From the NCBI GenBank assembly GCA_946412245.1, contig CAMKGM010000004.1, positions 1 through 64,000 of the forward strand: 64,000 nucleotides of DNA. The letters are read 5' to 3'. Below the pieces are notes generated by a model that saw nothing but the letters and a program-made list of their open reading frames with translations, had not been told where the DNA came from and did no database searches. The position numbers and the translations under genes were made by a program. Positions 1-9,492 of this stretch are shown here, in pieces (positions within the stretch are counted from its first letter, which is position 1; every line of letters starts with the position of its first letter). The stretch is from an uncultured Bacteroidales bacterium (GTDB taxonomy: Bacteria; Bacteroidota; Bacteroidia; Bacteroidales; Muribaculaceae).

Positions 1-2
1 AG

Positions 3-422
3 TATAAAATCAATGGTCACGAATACAAAGTAAATGTTGGTGACATTGAAAACAATATCGCTCACATCGAGGTCAACGGAGTGGCTTACGACGTGGAACT
101 CGAAGAAGAGAAAGCCGTGAAACCGGTTGTCAAGAAAGTGGCTGTGAGCAATGACGCTCCCGTGGCTGCCAAGCCAGCTGCCGCCAAGCCAGCCGCCGCT
201 GCTGCCGGCGAATATGTTATCGCATCGCCACTACCCGGCGTGATTAAGGAACTCCATGTGAAAGAAGGCCAGCAAGTGAAGGCCAGCGACGTGGTGTGCA
301 TTCTCGAAGCCATGAAAATGGGTAACGAGATTCATGCAGGCAAAGACGGTGTTGTGAAATCTATTAACGTTGCTCTTGAGGAGTCAGTTCAAGAGGGCAC
401 CACTATCATGATTATCGCATAA
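3..422 (+). CDS. Biotin carboxyl carrier subunit of a decarboxylase (5' partial)
   Basis: The reading frame is open from base 3, so the N-terminus lies outside the window; about 139 residues are visible. An alanine/proline/lysine-rich linker (bases 130-205) is followed by a biotinyl domain with the biotin-attachment motif EAMKM; the lysine codon is at 315-317. The layout (short N-terminal domain, Ala/Pro linker, C-terminal biotinyl domain) is that of the gamma/carrier subunit of sodium-translocating methylmalonyl-CoA or oxaloacetate decarboxylases. It carries CO2 as carboxybiotin from the carboxyltransferase to the membrane beta subunit, whose gene starts 4 bases downstream. Whether the substrate is methylmalonyl-CoA or oxaloacetate cannot be told without the upstream carboxyltransferase gene. 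The internal GTG at 81 is not the true start because the homologous frame continues upstream. Confidence 0.9.
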   Translation, partial: YKINGHEYKVNVGDIENNIAHIEVNGVAYDVELEEEKAVKPVVKKVAVSNDAPVAAKPAAAKPAAAAAGEYVIASPLPGVIKELHVKEGQQVKASDVVCILEAMKMGNEIHAGKDGVVKSINVALEESVQEGTTIMIIA

Positions 423-426
423 CGCT

Positions 427-1581
427 ATGGTACTATTAAATATTGCTGAAAACCTGAAGCAATTCTGGGAGTTCACAGGCTTCTATAACGTAACGTTATC
501 GCCCGAGAGCTTAATCATGTTGTGCGTGGGTCTGTTTTTCATTTACCTCGCCATCAAGCATGATTTTGAGCCCATGTTGCTCGTGCCAATCGGCTTTGGT
601 ATTCTGATTGGCAACATTCCGTTCCAGCCTGGCAACGAAATAGGTATTTACGAGGAAGGTTCCGTGCTCAACATCCTGTATCAGGGTGTGCGTCAAGGTT
701 GGTATCCGCCACTCATCTTCTTGGGAATCGGCGCGATGACCGACTTCTCGTCTTTGCTTGCCAACCCCAAGCTGATGCTTGTGGGTGCGGCCGCACAGTT
801 TGGTATCTTTGGCGCTTATATGGTAGCCCTGGCTATGGGCTTCATGCCCGACCAGGCCGGTGCTATCGCCATCATTGGTGGTGCTGACGGTCCTACCGCC
901 ATCTTCCTGTCATCGAAACTCGCCCCCAACTTGATGGGAGCTATCGCCGTGAGTGCTTACAGTTACATGGCGCTTGTACCGGTGATTCAACCGCCTATCA
1001 TGCGCTTGCTCACCACCAAGAAAGAGCGCGTGATCAAGATGAAACCCGCTCGCAAGGTATCGCAGACCGAGAAGATCATCTTCCCCATTGTGGGTTTGAT
1101 TCTGACTTGTTTCTTCGTGCCAAGCGGTCTGCCGCTGCTGGGTATGCTCTTCTTTGGCAACCTGCTGCGTGAAAGTGGAGTGACCACCCGTCTTGCCAAG
1201 ACTGCCAGCAACGCCATGACCGACATGGTAACCATCGTGCTCGGTATGTGCGTGGGTGCATCGACACAAGCTTCGGAGTTCCTCACAAGCGACACCGTCA
1301 AGATTTTTGCTCTTGGTTTCATGGCATTTATCATTGCCACTACATCGGGTGTACTCTTTGTGAAGATCTTCAACCTGATTCTGCCCAAGCACAAGAAGCT
1401 GAACCCGCTTATTGGTAATGCCGGTGTGAGCGCAGTGCCTATGGCTGCCCGCATCAGTAATGACCAAGGCCTGAAGGCTGACCCGAGCAACTATCTGCTC
1501 ATGCACGCTATGGGCCCGAACGTGGCCGGTGTGATTGGCTCCGCAGTTGCTGCCGGTGTCCTACTCGGTTTCCTGGGTTAA
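427..1581 (+). CDS. Sodium ion-translocating decarboxylase, beta subunit
   Basis: A 384-residue, strongly hydrophobic polytopic membrane protein of normal length for the OadB/MmdB/GcdB family. Family hallmarks include GGADGPTAIF (from about residue 151) and, near the C-terminus, GNAGVSAVPMAARISN and NYLLMHAMGPNVAGVIG. The subunit decarboxylates carboxybiotin on the carrier protein and couples this to sodium export through the inner membrane. It starts 4 bases after the stop of the carrier gene, so the two are co-transcribed and probably translationally coupled. A hairpin with a T-run follows it, making it the last gene of the operon. Family assignment is firm; the decarboxylated substrate (methylmalonyl-CoA in the succinate-propionate pathway is the usual one in Bacteroidales) is inferred. 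Confidence 0.95.
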   Translation: MVLLNIAENLKQFWEFTGFYNVTLSPESLIMLCVGLFFIYLAIKHDFEPMLLVPIGFGILIGNIPFQPGNEIGIYEEGSVLNILYQGVRQGWYPPLIFLGIGAMTDFSSLLANPKLMLVGAAAQFGIFGAYMVALAMGFMPDQAGAIAIIGGADGPTAIFLSSKLAPNLMGAIAVSAYSYMALVPVIQPPIMRLLTTKKERVIKMKPARKVSQTEKIIFPIVGLILTCFFVPSGLPLLGMLFFGNLLRESGVTTRLAKTASNAMTDMVTIVLGMCVGASTQASEFLTSDTVKIFALGFMAFIIATTSGVLFVKIFNLILPKHKKLNPLIGNAGVSAVPMAARISNDQGLKADPSNYLLMHAMGPNVAGVIGSAVAAGVLLGFLG

Positions 1582-1612
1582 TGAACACTGAAATGTGAAC
1601 ACATTATTTATA

Positions 1613-1648
1613 TATATAGGCGGACAATCCTGTTCGCCTATATTTTTT
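1613..1648 (+). terminator. Rho-independent terminator after decarboxylase operon
   Basis: A 12-base stem (1615-1626 with 1631-1642, one mismatch) with loop ATCC is followed by a run of T. It closes the decarboxylase operon. Confidence 0.85.
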
Positions 1649-1676
1649 AAAAACGCTGAACAACAAAAGTCATAAC

Positions 1677-3350
1677 ATGAAAAAGCAGAAAACCGTCATC
1701 TACCAACTAATGCCACGATGGTTCACCAATGTGAAAAGTGACCAAGTGTTTAACGGCACTATTGAGCAGAACGGAGTGGGCAAACTGAATGACATTAATG
1801 GCCATGTGCTAAGAATGATTAAAGCTCTGGGAGTTACACATGTGTGGTATACCGGAGTGATAGAGCACGCGACTAAAAGTGATTATTCAAGCTTTGATAT
1901 TCAATCGAGTAATAGCCAGGTAGTTAAAGGTAACGCAGGCTCACCTTATGCCATTCGCGACTACTATGACATAGACCCCGACTTGGCAGTTGATGTCAAC
2001 AAGAGAATGGAGGAGTTTGAACAGTTGGTAAAGCGCACTCATGATGCCGGTTTGAAGGTGGTGATTGACTTTGTGCCTAATCATGTTGCGAGGGAATATT
2101 TTAGCGACTCAAAGCCTCAAGGAGTAAGTGACCTGGGTGAAGATGACAACAAGGAGCGATTTTTTGACCCTAACAACAACTTCTACTACATAACGGGACA
2201 TGACTTTGTGCCACCTGTGCCATGTGACCACGGGAATCCATACAGCGAGAATCCGGCCAAGGCCACAGGCAACGATTGCTATCGCGAGAATCCAAGCATC
2301 AATGACTGGTACGAGACTGTGAAACTGAACTACGGCATTGACCCGGGATGCAATTGCTGCCACTTCTACCCCATTCCGTCGACTTGGAGTAAGATGGAGG
2401 CCATTCTGCATTATTGGGCCGGTAAGGGCGTAGATGCCTTCAGATGCGACATGGCGCACATGGTGCCTGTTGAATTTTGGAATTACGCGATTAAGAGTAT
2501 CAAAAGGGAATATCCCGAGATTGAATTTATCGCTGAAATCTATGACACGGGACTATATCATGACTACATTGTGCGAGGCGGATTTGACTACCTATATGAC
2601 AAAGTGACACTTTATGACACATTGCGTGCCGTGATGTGCGGTCATGCACCGGCTAATGCTATCACCGGCTGTTGGCAAACCATTGAGGGGTTGCAGGACC
2701 ATATGCTCAACTTCCTTGAGAACCATGATGAGCAGCGCATTGCATCGCCACAATTTGCAGGCGAAGCATTCAAAGCCATTCCAGCACTGGCGGTGAGTGC
2801 CGCCATTTCGCGCTGTCCGTTTATGCTCTACGCAGGTCAGGAATTGGGCGAGAAAGCGCAAGGTGCCACCGGATTCAGCGGTGACGACGGCCGAACTTCG
2901 ATATTTGACTACATCAGTGTTGACACGGTTCAGCGATGGTACAACCATGGCCGTTGCAACACAATGAAACTCAATGCCGACGAAAAGTCGCTGCGAAGCA
3001 TCTACGCCACAATACTCAGAGCTTGCCGCGACGAGAAAGCCATTGCCGATGGGGATTTCTTTGACCTAATGTATGTAAACACCGACACGCTAAACACGTC
3101 GAAACAATATGCGTTCATGCGACACAGGGACGATGAAACCATTGTGATTGTCGCCAACTTTGACTCTGTGCAGGTCACTTGCCCGGTGCGCATTCCCGGA
3201 CACGCGTTGGAGTGCATGGGCATTCAAGCCGGCATCAAGAATGCACAAGAATTATTAACCGGCAAGCGATGCAAAATGGAGTTACAGCCCGAATGTGTTT
3301 TGAAAGTTGAAATTCAGGCACATAGCGCTGCCTTCTGGAAACTCAAATAA
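1677..3350 (+). CDS. Glycoside hydrolase family 13 (alpha-amylase family) protein
   Basis: A 557-residue protein with all four conserved GH13 regions: VIDFVPNHV (region I), FRCDMAH with the presumed nucleophile Asp258 (region II), FIAEIYD with the presumed acid/base Glu287 (region III) and ENHDEQR with Asp351 (region IV). No signal peptide is present, so it probably acts in the cytoplasm on maltodextrins or a related alpha-glucan or alpha-glucoside. The N-terminus (VIYQLMPRWF) is typical of Bacteroidales cytoplasmic alpha-amylase-family enzymes. The exact specificity cannot be read from the motifs. It lies behind a terminator with no clear promoter box in the 28 bases in between, so its transcription start is unresolved. 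Confidence 0.88.
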   Translation: MKKQKTVIYQLMPRWFTNVKSDQVFNGTIEQNGVGKLNDINGHVLRMIKALGVTHVWYTGVIEHATKSDYSSFDIQSSNSQVVKGNAGSPYAIRDYYDIDPDLAVDVNKRMEEFEQLVKRTHDAGLKVVIDFVPNHVAREYFSDSKPQGVSDLGEDDNKERFFDPNNNFYYITGHDFVPPVPCDHGNPYSENPAKATGNDCYRENPSINDWYETVKLNYGIDPGCNCCHFYPIPSTWSKMEAILHYWAGKGVDAFRCDMAHMVPVEFWNYAIKSIKREYPEIEFIAEIYDTGLYHDYIVRGGFDYLYDKVTLYDTLRAVMCGHAPANAITGCWQTIEGLQDHMLNFLENHDEQRIASPQFAGEAFKAIPALAVSAAISRCPFMLYAGQELGEKAQGATGFSGDDGRTSIFDYISVDTVQRWYNHGRCNTMKLNADEKSLRSIYATILRACRDEKAIADGDFFDLMYVNTDTLNTSKQYAFMRHRDDETIVIVANFDSVQVTCPVRIPGHALECMGIQAGIKNAQELLTGKRCKMELQPECVLKVEIQAHSAAFWKLK

Positions 3351-3411
3351 AAAAAATGCTATTGGCTGAACTTTTTATACTGAAACACTCGCAAAAGTCA
3401 ATAAAAATGAT

Positions 3412-3419
3412 TAAATTTG
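3412..3419 (+). promoter_or_regulatory. Promoter -7 box for prs
   Basis: TAAATTTG matches the Bacteroidota -7 consensus TAnnTTTG and lies 26 bases before the prs start. No clear TTG box is visible about 20 bases upstream. Confidence 0.6.
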
Positions 3420-3445
3420 CAGTACTTTTTAATGCCTAAAAAACT

Positions 3446-4390
3446 ATGAGCAACTCAAACCAGCCTTTCAAAATCTTTTCTGGAACAAAATCAATGTACC
3501 TGTCACAGGAAATCTCCAAGCATTTGGGGATTGACTTGGGCAAAATGAACATTCAACGCTTCTCTGATGGCGAGTTCGAAGTATCGTTTGAAGAGTCGAT
3601 TCGCGGCGACGAAGTGTATCTGATTCAGTCCACTTTCCCCAATAGCGACAACCTGATGGAACTGTTGCTGATGATTGACGCTGCCAAGCGAGCCTCGGCC
3701 AAGACTGTGATTGCAGTTGTGCCCTACTTTGGCTGGGCGCGTCAGGACCGCAAGGACAAGCCCCGTGTGTCAATTGCAGCAAAACTTGTTGCCGACTTGC
3801 TGAGCAAGGCAGGCATTGACCGTCTGATTACTATGGACTTGCATGCCGACCAGATTCAGGGCTTCTTCAATGTGCCTGTTGATCACCTGTATGCTTCGTC
3901 AGTATTTATTCCGTTCATCAAGAACATGAAGCTCAAAGACATGGTTATTGCTTCGCCCGATGTGGGTGGTGCCAAACGAGCCAACACCTATGCCAAGTAC
4001 TTTAACTCCCCCATGGTGCTGTGCCACAAGCAGCGCGCCAAAGCCAATGTGGTTGACACGATGACCATCATTGGCGATGTGGAAGGCAAGGATGTGGTGC
4101 TTGTCGACGATATGATTGACACAGCCGGAACCATTTGCAAGGCCGCTAACGTGATGATGGAAGCCGGTGCCAAGAGCGTGAGAGCCCTTGCGTCGCATGC
4201 ACTGATGAGTGGTCCTGCTTGCGAACGTGTGACTAACAGTGCCTTGAGCGAGGTGATATTCACCAACTCAATTCCGTTTGACACAGAGCGTTGTCCAAAA
4301 GCAACGATTGTGAGCATCGCGAAACTGTTTGCCGACACTATGATGCGCGTTCACAACAATGAAGCCATTAGTTCACAGTATCTTGTATAA
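3446..4390 (+). CDS. prs: Ribose-phosphate pyrophosphokinase
   Basis: A 314-residue protein of normal length for PRPP synthetase, which transfers pyrophosphate from ATP to ribose 5-phosphate, giving PRPP for purine, pyrimidine, histidine and tryptophan synthesis. Visible hallmarks are the N-terminal IFSGTKSMYLSQEI segment, the flexible-loop motif FGWARQDRKDKPR, the signature MDLHADQIQGFF and the PRPP-binding loop VVLVDDMIDTAGT. It is monocistronic: it has its own TAAATTTG box upstream and a perfect 12-base-pair terminator downstream. Confidence 0.98.
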   Translation: MSNSNQPFKIFSGTKSMYLSQEISKHLGIDLGKMNIQRFSDGEFEVSFEESIRGDEVYLIQSTFPNSDNLMELLLMIDAAKRASAKTVIAVVPYFGWARQDRKDKPRVSIAAKLVADLLSKAGIDRLITMDLHADQIQGFFNVPVDHLYASSVFIPFIKNMKLKDMVIASPDVGGAKRANTYAKYFNSPMVLCHKQRAKANVVDTMTIIGDVEGKDVVLVDDMIDTAGTICKAANVMMEAGAKSVRALASHALMSGPACERVTNSALSEVIFTNSIPFDTERCPKATIVSIAKLFADTMMRVHNNEAISSQYLV

Positions 4391-4437
4391 TTACGAGCAA
4401 CTCTTTTTCATAAGATAATTTTTTATTGTTAATGGTG

Positions 4438-4472
4438 CCGTTATCCGCTTTGTAGCGGATAACGGTTTTTTT
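4438..4472 (+). terminator. Rho-independent terminator after prs
   Basis: A perfect 12-base-pair stem (4438-4449 with 4454-4465), loop TTGT, then seven T. This is one of the strongest terminators in the window. Confidence 0.95.
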
Positions 4473-4516
4473 GTGCCAATACATTGAAAAATGTTGCATA
4501 ATTCAAAAAAATCCTT

Positions 4517-4524
4517 TAAATTTA
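4517..4524 (+). promoter_or_regulatory. Probable -7 box for the beta-propeller/amidase pair
   Basis: TAAATTTA differs from TAnnTTTG only in the last base. It is about 70 bases before the first gene of the pair, in the only spacer between it and the prs terminator. Confidence 0.4.
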
Positions 4525-4594
4525 CGGCAAAATCAAAACCAAAATACTACAAACTATCAAAAACCCTATTGTTTAACTCAAAAATCAAGCATTT

Positions 4595-5506
4595 ATGAAG
4601 AATGTTTTCTTAACATTAGCATTGTGCGTCTCACTGAGCGGTATGGCCCAGCTCGTGAATGTTGGCTCGATAGAGAAAGTCAACATCCCCACGAACGAGG
4701 TCAACAAAATTGCCGCAATCAGTCCTGCGGGCGATTATGTGCTCATCACGACTGACTACAACAAGGGGCTCACAAAGTTCGACCTGAACACCGGCGAGTC
4801 AACACTCGTCACTAATGCTGAAGGTGCCGGTTTCGATGCCAAGATTTCTCAAGATGGCCAGAGCATTGTCTATCGCGAGAAATCGGTCAACAACAAGCAC
4901 TTGCGCCTTACTGCTCTCAAAAGCAAGGACCTCACTACCGGCGAGAGCAAACAGATTGTGAAAGCATCGCGCAACCTTAATGGTGCCGCTATTCAGGGCA
5001 AGACAGCCATTGCCATTAACAAGGGCAAGATGGAGAAGAAAGCACTGGGAAGCGACAAAGCTAAGGTTGAGATGCCGGTGGTGTATGTCAACCAAAACCA
5101 CCAGCTCTTTGTCAACAACAATGGCAAAACCAAGCAACTTGCACCGCTGGGCAACCAGTGCCGCTACATTTGGCCCTCGGTTTCGCCCGATGGCACTAAG
5201 GCCCTGTTCTTTGTTTCAGGAAAGGGAGCTTATGTGTGCAACATTGACGGTAGCGACGTTCAATCGCTGGGCATCGTTCGCGCTCCCAAGTGGTACGGCA
5301 ACAACCTGATTGTGGGCATGAATGACCAGGACAACGGCGAGGTTTACACCTCAAGCGAAATCGTGGTTGTTGACCTGCAGGGCAACCGTCAGGTACTCAC
5401 CGACTCAAATGTGATTGCTATGTATCCTCAGCCCAGTGCCGACGGCAGCAAGATTGCCTTCTCGACACCTACCGGTGAGGCTTATATTATTAACATTGCT
5501 AAATGA
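4595..5506 (+). CDS. Secreted beta-propeller (TolB/PD40-like) protein
   Basis: A 303-residue protein with an N-terminal signal peptide (hydrophobic LTLALCVSLSGMAQ, probable cleavage before or at Gln19). At least four PD40/WD40-like blades are recognisable by repeated SP-x-G-x-x-hydrophobic cores: ISPAGDYVLIT, ISQDGQSIVYRE, VSPDGTKALFFV and PSADGSKIAFST. Such propellers are normally periplasmic or surface binding scaffolds; no enzyme motif is visible and the ligand is unknown. Its stop codon overlaps the first possible ATG of the amidase gene downstream, so the two are very likely co-expressed, and a role next to peptidoglycan hydrolysis is possible but inferred. Confidence 0.75.
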   Translation: MKNVFLTLALCVSLSGMAQLVNVGSIEKVNIPTNEVNKIAAISPAGDYVLITTDYNKGLTKFDLNTGESTLVTNAEGAGFDAKISQDGQSIVYREKSVNNKHLRLTALKSKDLTTGESKQIVKASRNLNGAAIQGKTAIAINKGKMEKKALGSDKAKVEMPVVYVNQNHQLFVNNNGKTKQLAPLGNQCRYIWPSVSPDGTKALFFVSGKGAYVCNIDGSDVQSLGIVRAPKWYGNNLIVGMNDQDNGEVYTSSEIVVVDLQGNRQVLTDSNVIAMYPQPSADGSKIAFSTPTGEAYIINIAK

Positions 5507-5514
5507 TTACAGCT

Positions 5515-8500
5515 ATGAAGAAGATATTATTACTTGCAGCAGCTGCAATCATGGCAGCATTCGCACTTCAGGCAAAAGATGCCAATGAACTGCGTTTTTA
5601 CATCAACCCGGGTCATGGCAGTTGGGGTCCTAACGACCGCCCCATGGCAACTATTCCCTATCCGATGCTTCCTGAGACCGGACGTCCTGACACCTGCGGT
5701 TTCTATGAGTCAAATACCAACCTGTGGAAATGTCTGCGCCTGCGCGAAGAACTTGTAGCCATGGGCGTAGATGCCAACAACATCACCATGTCGCGCGTCA
5801 AGAATGGCCCCTACCCCTATGTGAGCGGAGCGGCCGATGCCGAAATCTATAACCGCAATCTGTCAGAGATTTGCGAGGAGGTGGAAGTAGGCAACTACGA
5901 TATGTTCATATCGATTCACTCCAATGCGTCAACCGATGGCACTGCTACCAACTACCCGCTGTATCTGTATCGCGGCTATGATGCCGGCCAGACCGGTGGA
6001 GCCGGATACACAGGTCCGGGCGTTGAAGGTAGCGACCAAATGGCTCTGACCAACTGGCCCTATCATCACTTTAACCCTGATTTTGAGCCACAGAATTACT
6101 ATCTGAATTCAACCAATGTGCGTGGCGATATTAGCTTCTATGGTTCTTATAGCACTCGTGTTGATCCAAACACCGGTCAATCTTACGCAGGCTATCTGGG
6201 TGTGCTCAAGCATGGAGCCCCCGGTTTCTTGCTTGAAGGTTACTTCCATACCTATCAGCCGGCACGCCACCGCGCACTGAATCCCGACTACGACTATCTT
6301 GAGGGAATTCGTGTGTCACGCGGCGTAGCATCATACTTCAACATTCCCATGAAGGGAACCGGCGAGATTGTGGGTACCGTGAAGGATTTGCATGAGAAGA
6401 TTGTGAACAATCTGTTCAAGTATGCCCCCAACACTAACGACCAATGGCTGCCGTTGAACGGTGCTACCGTGCGTCTGCTCAAGAATGGCACTGAAGTGGC
6501 CAGCTACAATGTTGACAACAACTACAACGGCCTGTTTGCCTTCTTCAACCTCGAACCGGGTGAATACACCCTCGATGCCACATGCGAAGGCTACAAGCCA
6601 TTGGCTGACGAGTACAAAGTTCCCATTACTGTGGCAGCAAATGAAACCAGCTGGCCGCTCATCTATCTTGAGAACGAAAACTTCGTTCCCGATGAAGAAG
6701 TCTATGAGAACTATCCTAATCCCGACCAGCCCGGTTACCTGAAAGTGGCTGATGAATACAACTTCACACAGACCCCCGCAAGCTTTGAGTTTGCCGGCGT
6801 GGTGAAGGACGCTGTACAACTCGGCGACTCTACCGTAGTACTCACCAACGAAGGCATTACTCCTCACCTGTACTTAATCAAGACCAGTACAAGAGAATTG
6901 ATTAAGGAATTGAGCACCACCGGTATTTACACCGAGAACAGCCCGGGCTTCTTCAGCGCGCTCAACGCCATCAACAAGACCGCCGACAACAAGATTGTGG
7001 GTGTATCGCTCACCGAGAATCAATATAATGATAGTCAAGTAGTCGACGGTTACACTCGCGGAACTGCTCGCGTGTACATCTGGAATGACATTGATGGCGA
7101 TCCCACACTGTTTGCCTCAACACAGAATTCCGGCAACTTCTATGTCGCCAATGTGGGCCATGGCATTATGGTGAATGGTGCATCGAACAAAGAATGCGAA
7201 ATCATCATCTCCTCCATGACAACAGGTGCATCTTGCCAAATACGTCTCGTTCACATCATGATGAATGAGGGCGAACAGGGAACCGTATTCTATGAAAAGA
7301 CTCATGACGGCACCGGAATTACAGGTCTTCAGACGGCCTATGGCGAGGAGCTGCACTTGGCCGTATCGCCTAACGACGATGCCAAGGTTCTGCTTGGTGG
7401 CATGGGCATGATTTGCGAGTTCACCGCTCCCACCAAAAATGCAGGTGTACCCGATGACGTGAAACTGCTGAGCGACGAGTTTGGCGCAACAGGTGTTGGC
7501 TTCCAGTGCTTCAAGTATGCCGGCCACAGTTTGCTCGTGACCCCCTACGCTGAAGAAGGTGTGGTGAAAGGTATTAAGATTCTCGACATCACCGGCGGTA
7601 TTGATAAGGCTAAACTCATCAAGACCACTAACACCGATGTTACTCTTGCCGGAGCTAAGGCTCACCACGATCCCGTGCTTAATGGCTTGACTCAGTACAT
7701 TGCCACTGCCATTGTGAATGGTGTTGACATCAATGCCACCCTCACGGCCGCTAACGACTACACGCTGTTCTCGACCCAGGGTGTCGATCAGCCTGTAGTG
7801 AAAGGCATCTATGCTTACGGACTGAATGACGTGGAGAACAATGGTGACTACACCTTCACCTTCACAGCCAACGATGATGCTCAAGCCGCTTACCTCATCT
7901 TCACCGATGCCACTACGGGTGAGACCGTGGGCAGCGTTGAGGTTCCCAATGTGGTTGCCGGCGAGAACACCATTGCTCTGACCAACGACCAGCTGCCCGG
8001 CAACGCAGGCCAGCGCATGAACTGGGCTGTGAATTTGGTAGGCAAGAGCATCCCGACCATCAGCCTGCTTAACAATCCTGATGATTTCACTTTTAACCGT
8101 ATTGGTAATGTGGTAGACAACAGTCCTGAGAGTGACTACTTCGGCCGCTTCTATCTGGTGAACCGTATTGGCTCTTCTGATGCCAACAACGGTATCTGGG
8201 CTTATAATGCTGACTGGAGCAAGATCAATACCACAGTTATAGCAAACGACTTCACCAAGGGCAACCCATTCCGTTTGGCAACAGATGAACATGGTATGCT
8301 CTACATGGCCAACTGGGCCGACGGCGCTCGCTCAGGCGTTTACAAGATTGACCCGGCTACGCTCAACGATGTAGTACCCTTCTTTGAGGGCACACACGCC
8401 AGCGACGGTACAATCACCACAGCCGACGGCGACGTGATTTGCACCTCTACCCCATCAGTATTCATTGCAGGAACCGGTGCCAACACACACATGTATTGCC

Positions 8501-9273
8501 ACCTCGAAGACTATAACTACGACATTGCCCAATACAACATTGGCAATGCCGATGGCTCTATCATGGAGACTTGGAACCAGGGTGCTTCAAGATTCTGGGG
8601 CGTAGGCGGAAAACTTGCCAGCCAGCACGCTGCTGTCTTCCATGAGACTGCCGATGGTGGCATTTGGGTGGTTCAGAACCGTGGTGCCGGTAACAACAAC
8701 ACCGGTGTGCCATCAGTGATATATGTCAACAACGAGGGCACTATCACCTTTAACAGCGGCGATCCCGACCTGCCCATCGTTGATAACCTCACCGGTACAC
8801 AATATGCAGCAGGCGCATTCAATGCCGAAGGCAATATGATGGTTGTAAATCAGCCCGACGGAACACTCAAGTTCTTCTCTGTGACCTACGACGAAGCCGG
8901 TGTTCCCGACGTTCAGTATCTGTATGACTACAAAGCCGGTGTGGGCAACCTCGTGACACAAATCAACTTCGACTATGCAGGCAACCTGTTCGTTTCAGGT
9001 GGCAAACTTGCTATTCTCTCAATGCCTACCGATGACAACCAGAACACAACACCCGCCAAGAAGGCGTTGCTGGTAGTCAAGGCCGGTGCATCGAATGGTG
9101 ACGTGAACGAAGACGGCGAAGTTAATGTGAACGACGTGACTGTGCTCATCAACTACATCCTGGGCAAGAACCCCAGCCCGTTCAACATGGCAGCAGCCAA
9201 CGTGAATGGTGATGAAGGTATTAATGTAATGGATGTCACAGCTTTGATTAACCTCATTTTAGGTAATAACTAA
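5515..9273 (+). CDS. Secreted N-acetylmuramoyl-L-alanine amidase with C-terminal dockerin
   Basis: A 1252-residue secreted protein. The signal peptide (MKKILLLAAAAIMAAFALQA) favours the ATG at 5515; the ATG at 5503 overlaps the upstream stop and would add four residues. Residues 25-280 form an Amidase_3-like domain with the expected zinc ligands His34 (NPGHGSW), Glu65 (YESN) and His135 (SIHSNA), predicted to cut the MurNAc-L-Ala bond of peptidoglycan. A carboxypeptidase-regulatory-like beta-sandwich follows at about 285-385 (GEIVGTVKD to GEYTLDATCEGYKPL), then some 800 residues of unassigned, probably beta-rich sequence. Residues from about 1195 to the end are two dockerin type I repeats (GDVNEDGEVNVNDVTVLI and NVNGDEGINVMDVTALI). 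It is far longer than ordinary amidases, so it may be a surface or secreted enzyme acting on foreign peptidoglycan rather than the cell's own. Confidence 0.85.
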   Translation: MKKILLLAAAAIMAAFALQAKDANELRFYINPGHGSWGPNDRPMATIPYPMLPETGRPDTCGFYESNTNLWKCLRLREELVAMGVDANNITMSRVKNGPYPYVSGAADAEIYNRNLSEICEEVEVGNYDMFISIHSNASTDGTATNYPLYLYRGYDAGQTGGAGYTGPGVEGSDQMALTNWPYHHFNPDFEPQNYYLNSTNVRGDISFYGSYSTRVDPNTGQSYAGYLGVLKHGAPGFLLEGYFHTYQPARHRALNPDYDYLEGIRVSRGVASYFNIPMKGTGEIVGTVKDLHEKIVNNLFKYAPNTNDQWLPLNGATVRLLKNGTEVASYNVDNNYNGLFAFFNLEPGEYTLDATCEGYKPLADEYKVPITVAANETSWPLIYLENENFVPDEEVYENYPNPDQPGYLKVADEYNFTQTPASFEFAGVVKDAVQLGDSTVVLTNEGITPHLYLIKTSTRELIKELSTTGIYTENSPGFFSALNAINKTADNKIVGVSLTENQYNDSQVVDGYTRGTARVYIWNDIDGDPTLFASTQNSGNFYVANVGHGIMVNGASNKECEIIISSMTTGASCQIRLVHIMMNEGEQGTVFYEKTHDGTGITGLQTAYGEELHLAVSPNDDAKVLLGGMGMICEFTAPTKNAGVPDDVKLLSDEFGATGVGFQCFKYAGHSLLVTPYAEEGVVKGIKILDITGGIDKAKLIKTTNTDVTLAGAKAHHDPVLNGLTQYIATAIVNGVDINATLTAANDYTLFSTQGVDQPVVKGIYAYGLNDVENNGDYTFTFTANDDAQAAYLIFTDATTGETVGSVEVPNVVAGENTIALTNDQLPGNAGQRMNWAVNLVGKSIPTISLLNNPDDFTFNRIGNVVDNSPESDYFGRFYLVNRIGSSDANNGIWAYNADWSKINTTVIANDFTKGNPFRLATDEHGMLYMANWADGARSGVYKIDPATLNDVVPFFEGTHASDGTITTADGDVICTSTPSVFIAGTGANTHMYCHLEDYNYDIAQYNIGNADGSIMETWNQGASRFWGVGGKLASQHAAVFHETADGGIWVVQNRGAGNNNTGVPSVIYVNNEGTITFNSGDPDLPIVDNLTGTQYAAGAFNAEGNMMVVNQPDGTLKFFSVTYDEAGVPDVQYLYDYKAGVGNLVTQINFDYAGNLFVSGGKLAILSMPTDDNQNTTPAKKALLVVKAGASNGDVNEDGEVNVNDVTVLINYILGKNPSPFNMAAANVNGDEGINVMDVTALINLILGNN

Positions 9274-9308
9274 TCTTTGAGCCCATAGGGCTTAAAATAC
9301 TCACTTAT

Positions 9309-9346
9309 CAGGAGCATGGCAGCATTGCCATGCTCCTGACTTTTTG
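9309..9346 (+). terminator. Rho-independent terminator after the amidase gene
   Basis: A perfect 13-base-pair stem (9309-9321 with 9326-9338), loop GCAT, followed by ACTTTTTG. Confidence 0.93.
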
Positions 9347-9399
9347 CAAGAAAATACCTTATTTTCACTAAAAAAACGAAAGGATTTCAGCGATTATCC

Positions 9400-9430
9400 T
9401 TGCACATTTCCATTAAAATCAGTAAATTTG
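9400..9430 (+). promoter_or_regulatory. Promoter of the LRR surface protein gene
   Basis: TTG at 9400-9402, 20 bases, then TAAATTTG at 9423-9430: a full Bacteroidota-type sigma-ABfr promoter. It leaves a leader of about 55 bases. Confidence 0.75.
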
Positions 9431-9492
9431 CAAGTTGAAACAATCTACAACAAGAGAAAGAAACTGTAAATTCAATAACCAAATTATCATAA

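Noticed and set aside
910-1506. 198-codon open frame on the minus strand inside the decarboxylase beta gene
   Set aside because: It lies wholly antisense to a clear family member and its translation is His/Gln-rich shadow sequence with no domain.
7117-8292. 391-codon minus-strand open frame inside the amidase gene
   Set aside because: It is antisense to the in-frame amidase-dockerin gene, has no signal peptide, promoter or recognisable domain, and arises from codon bias.
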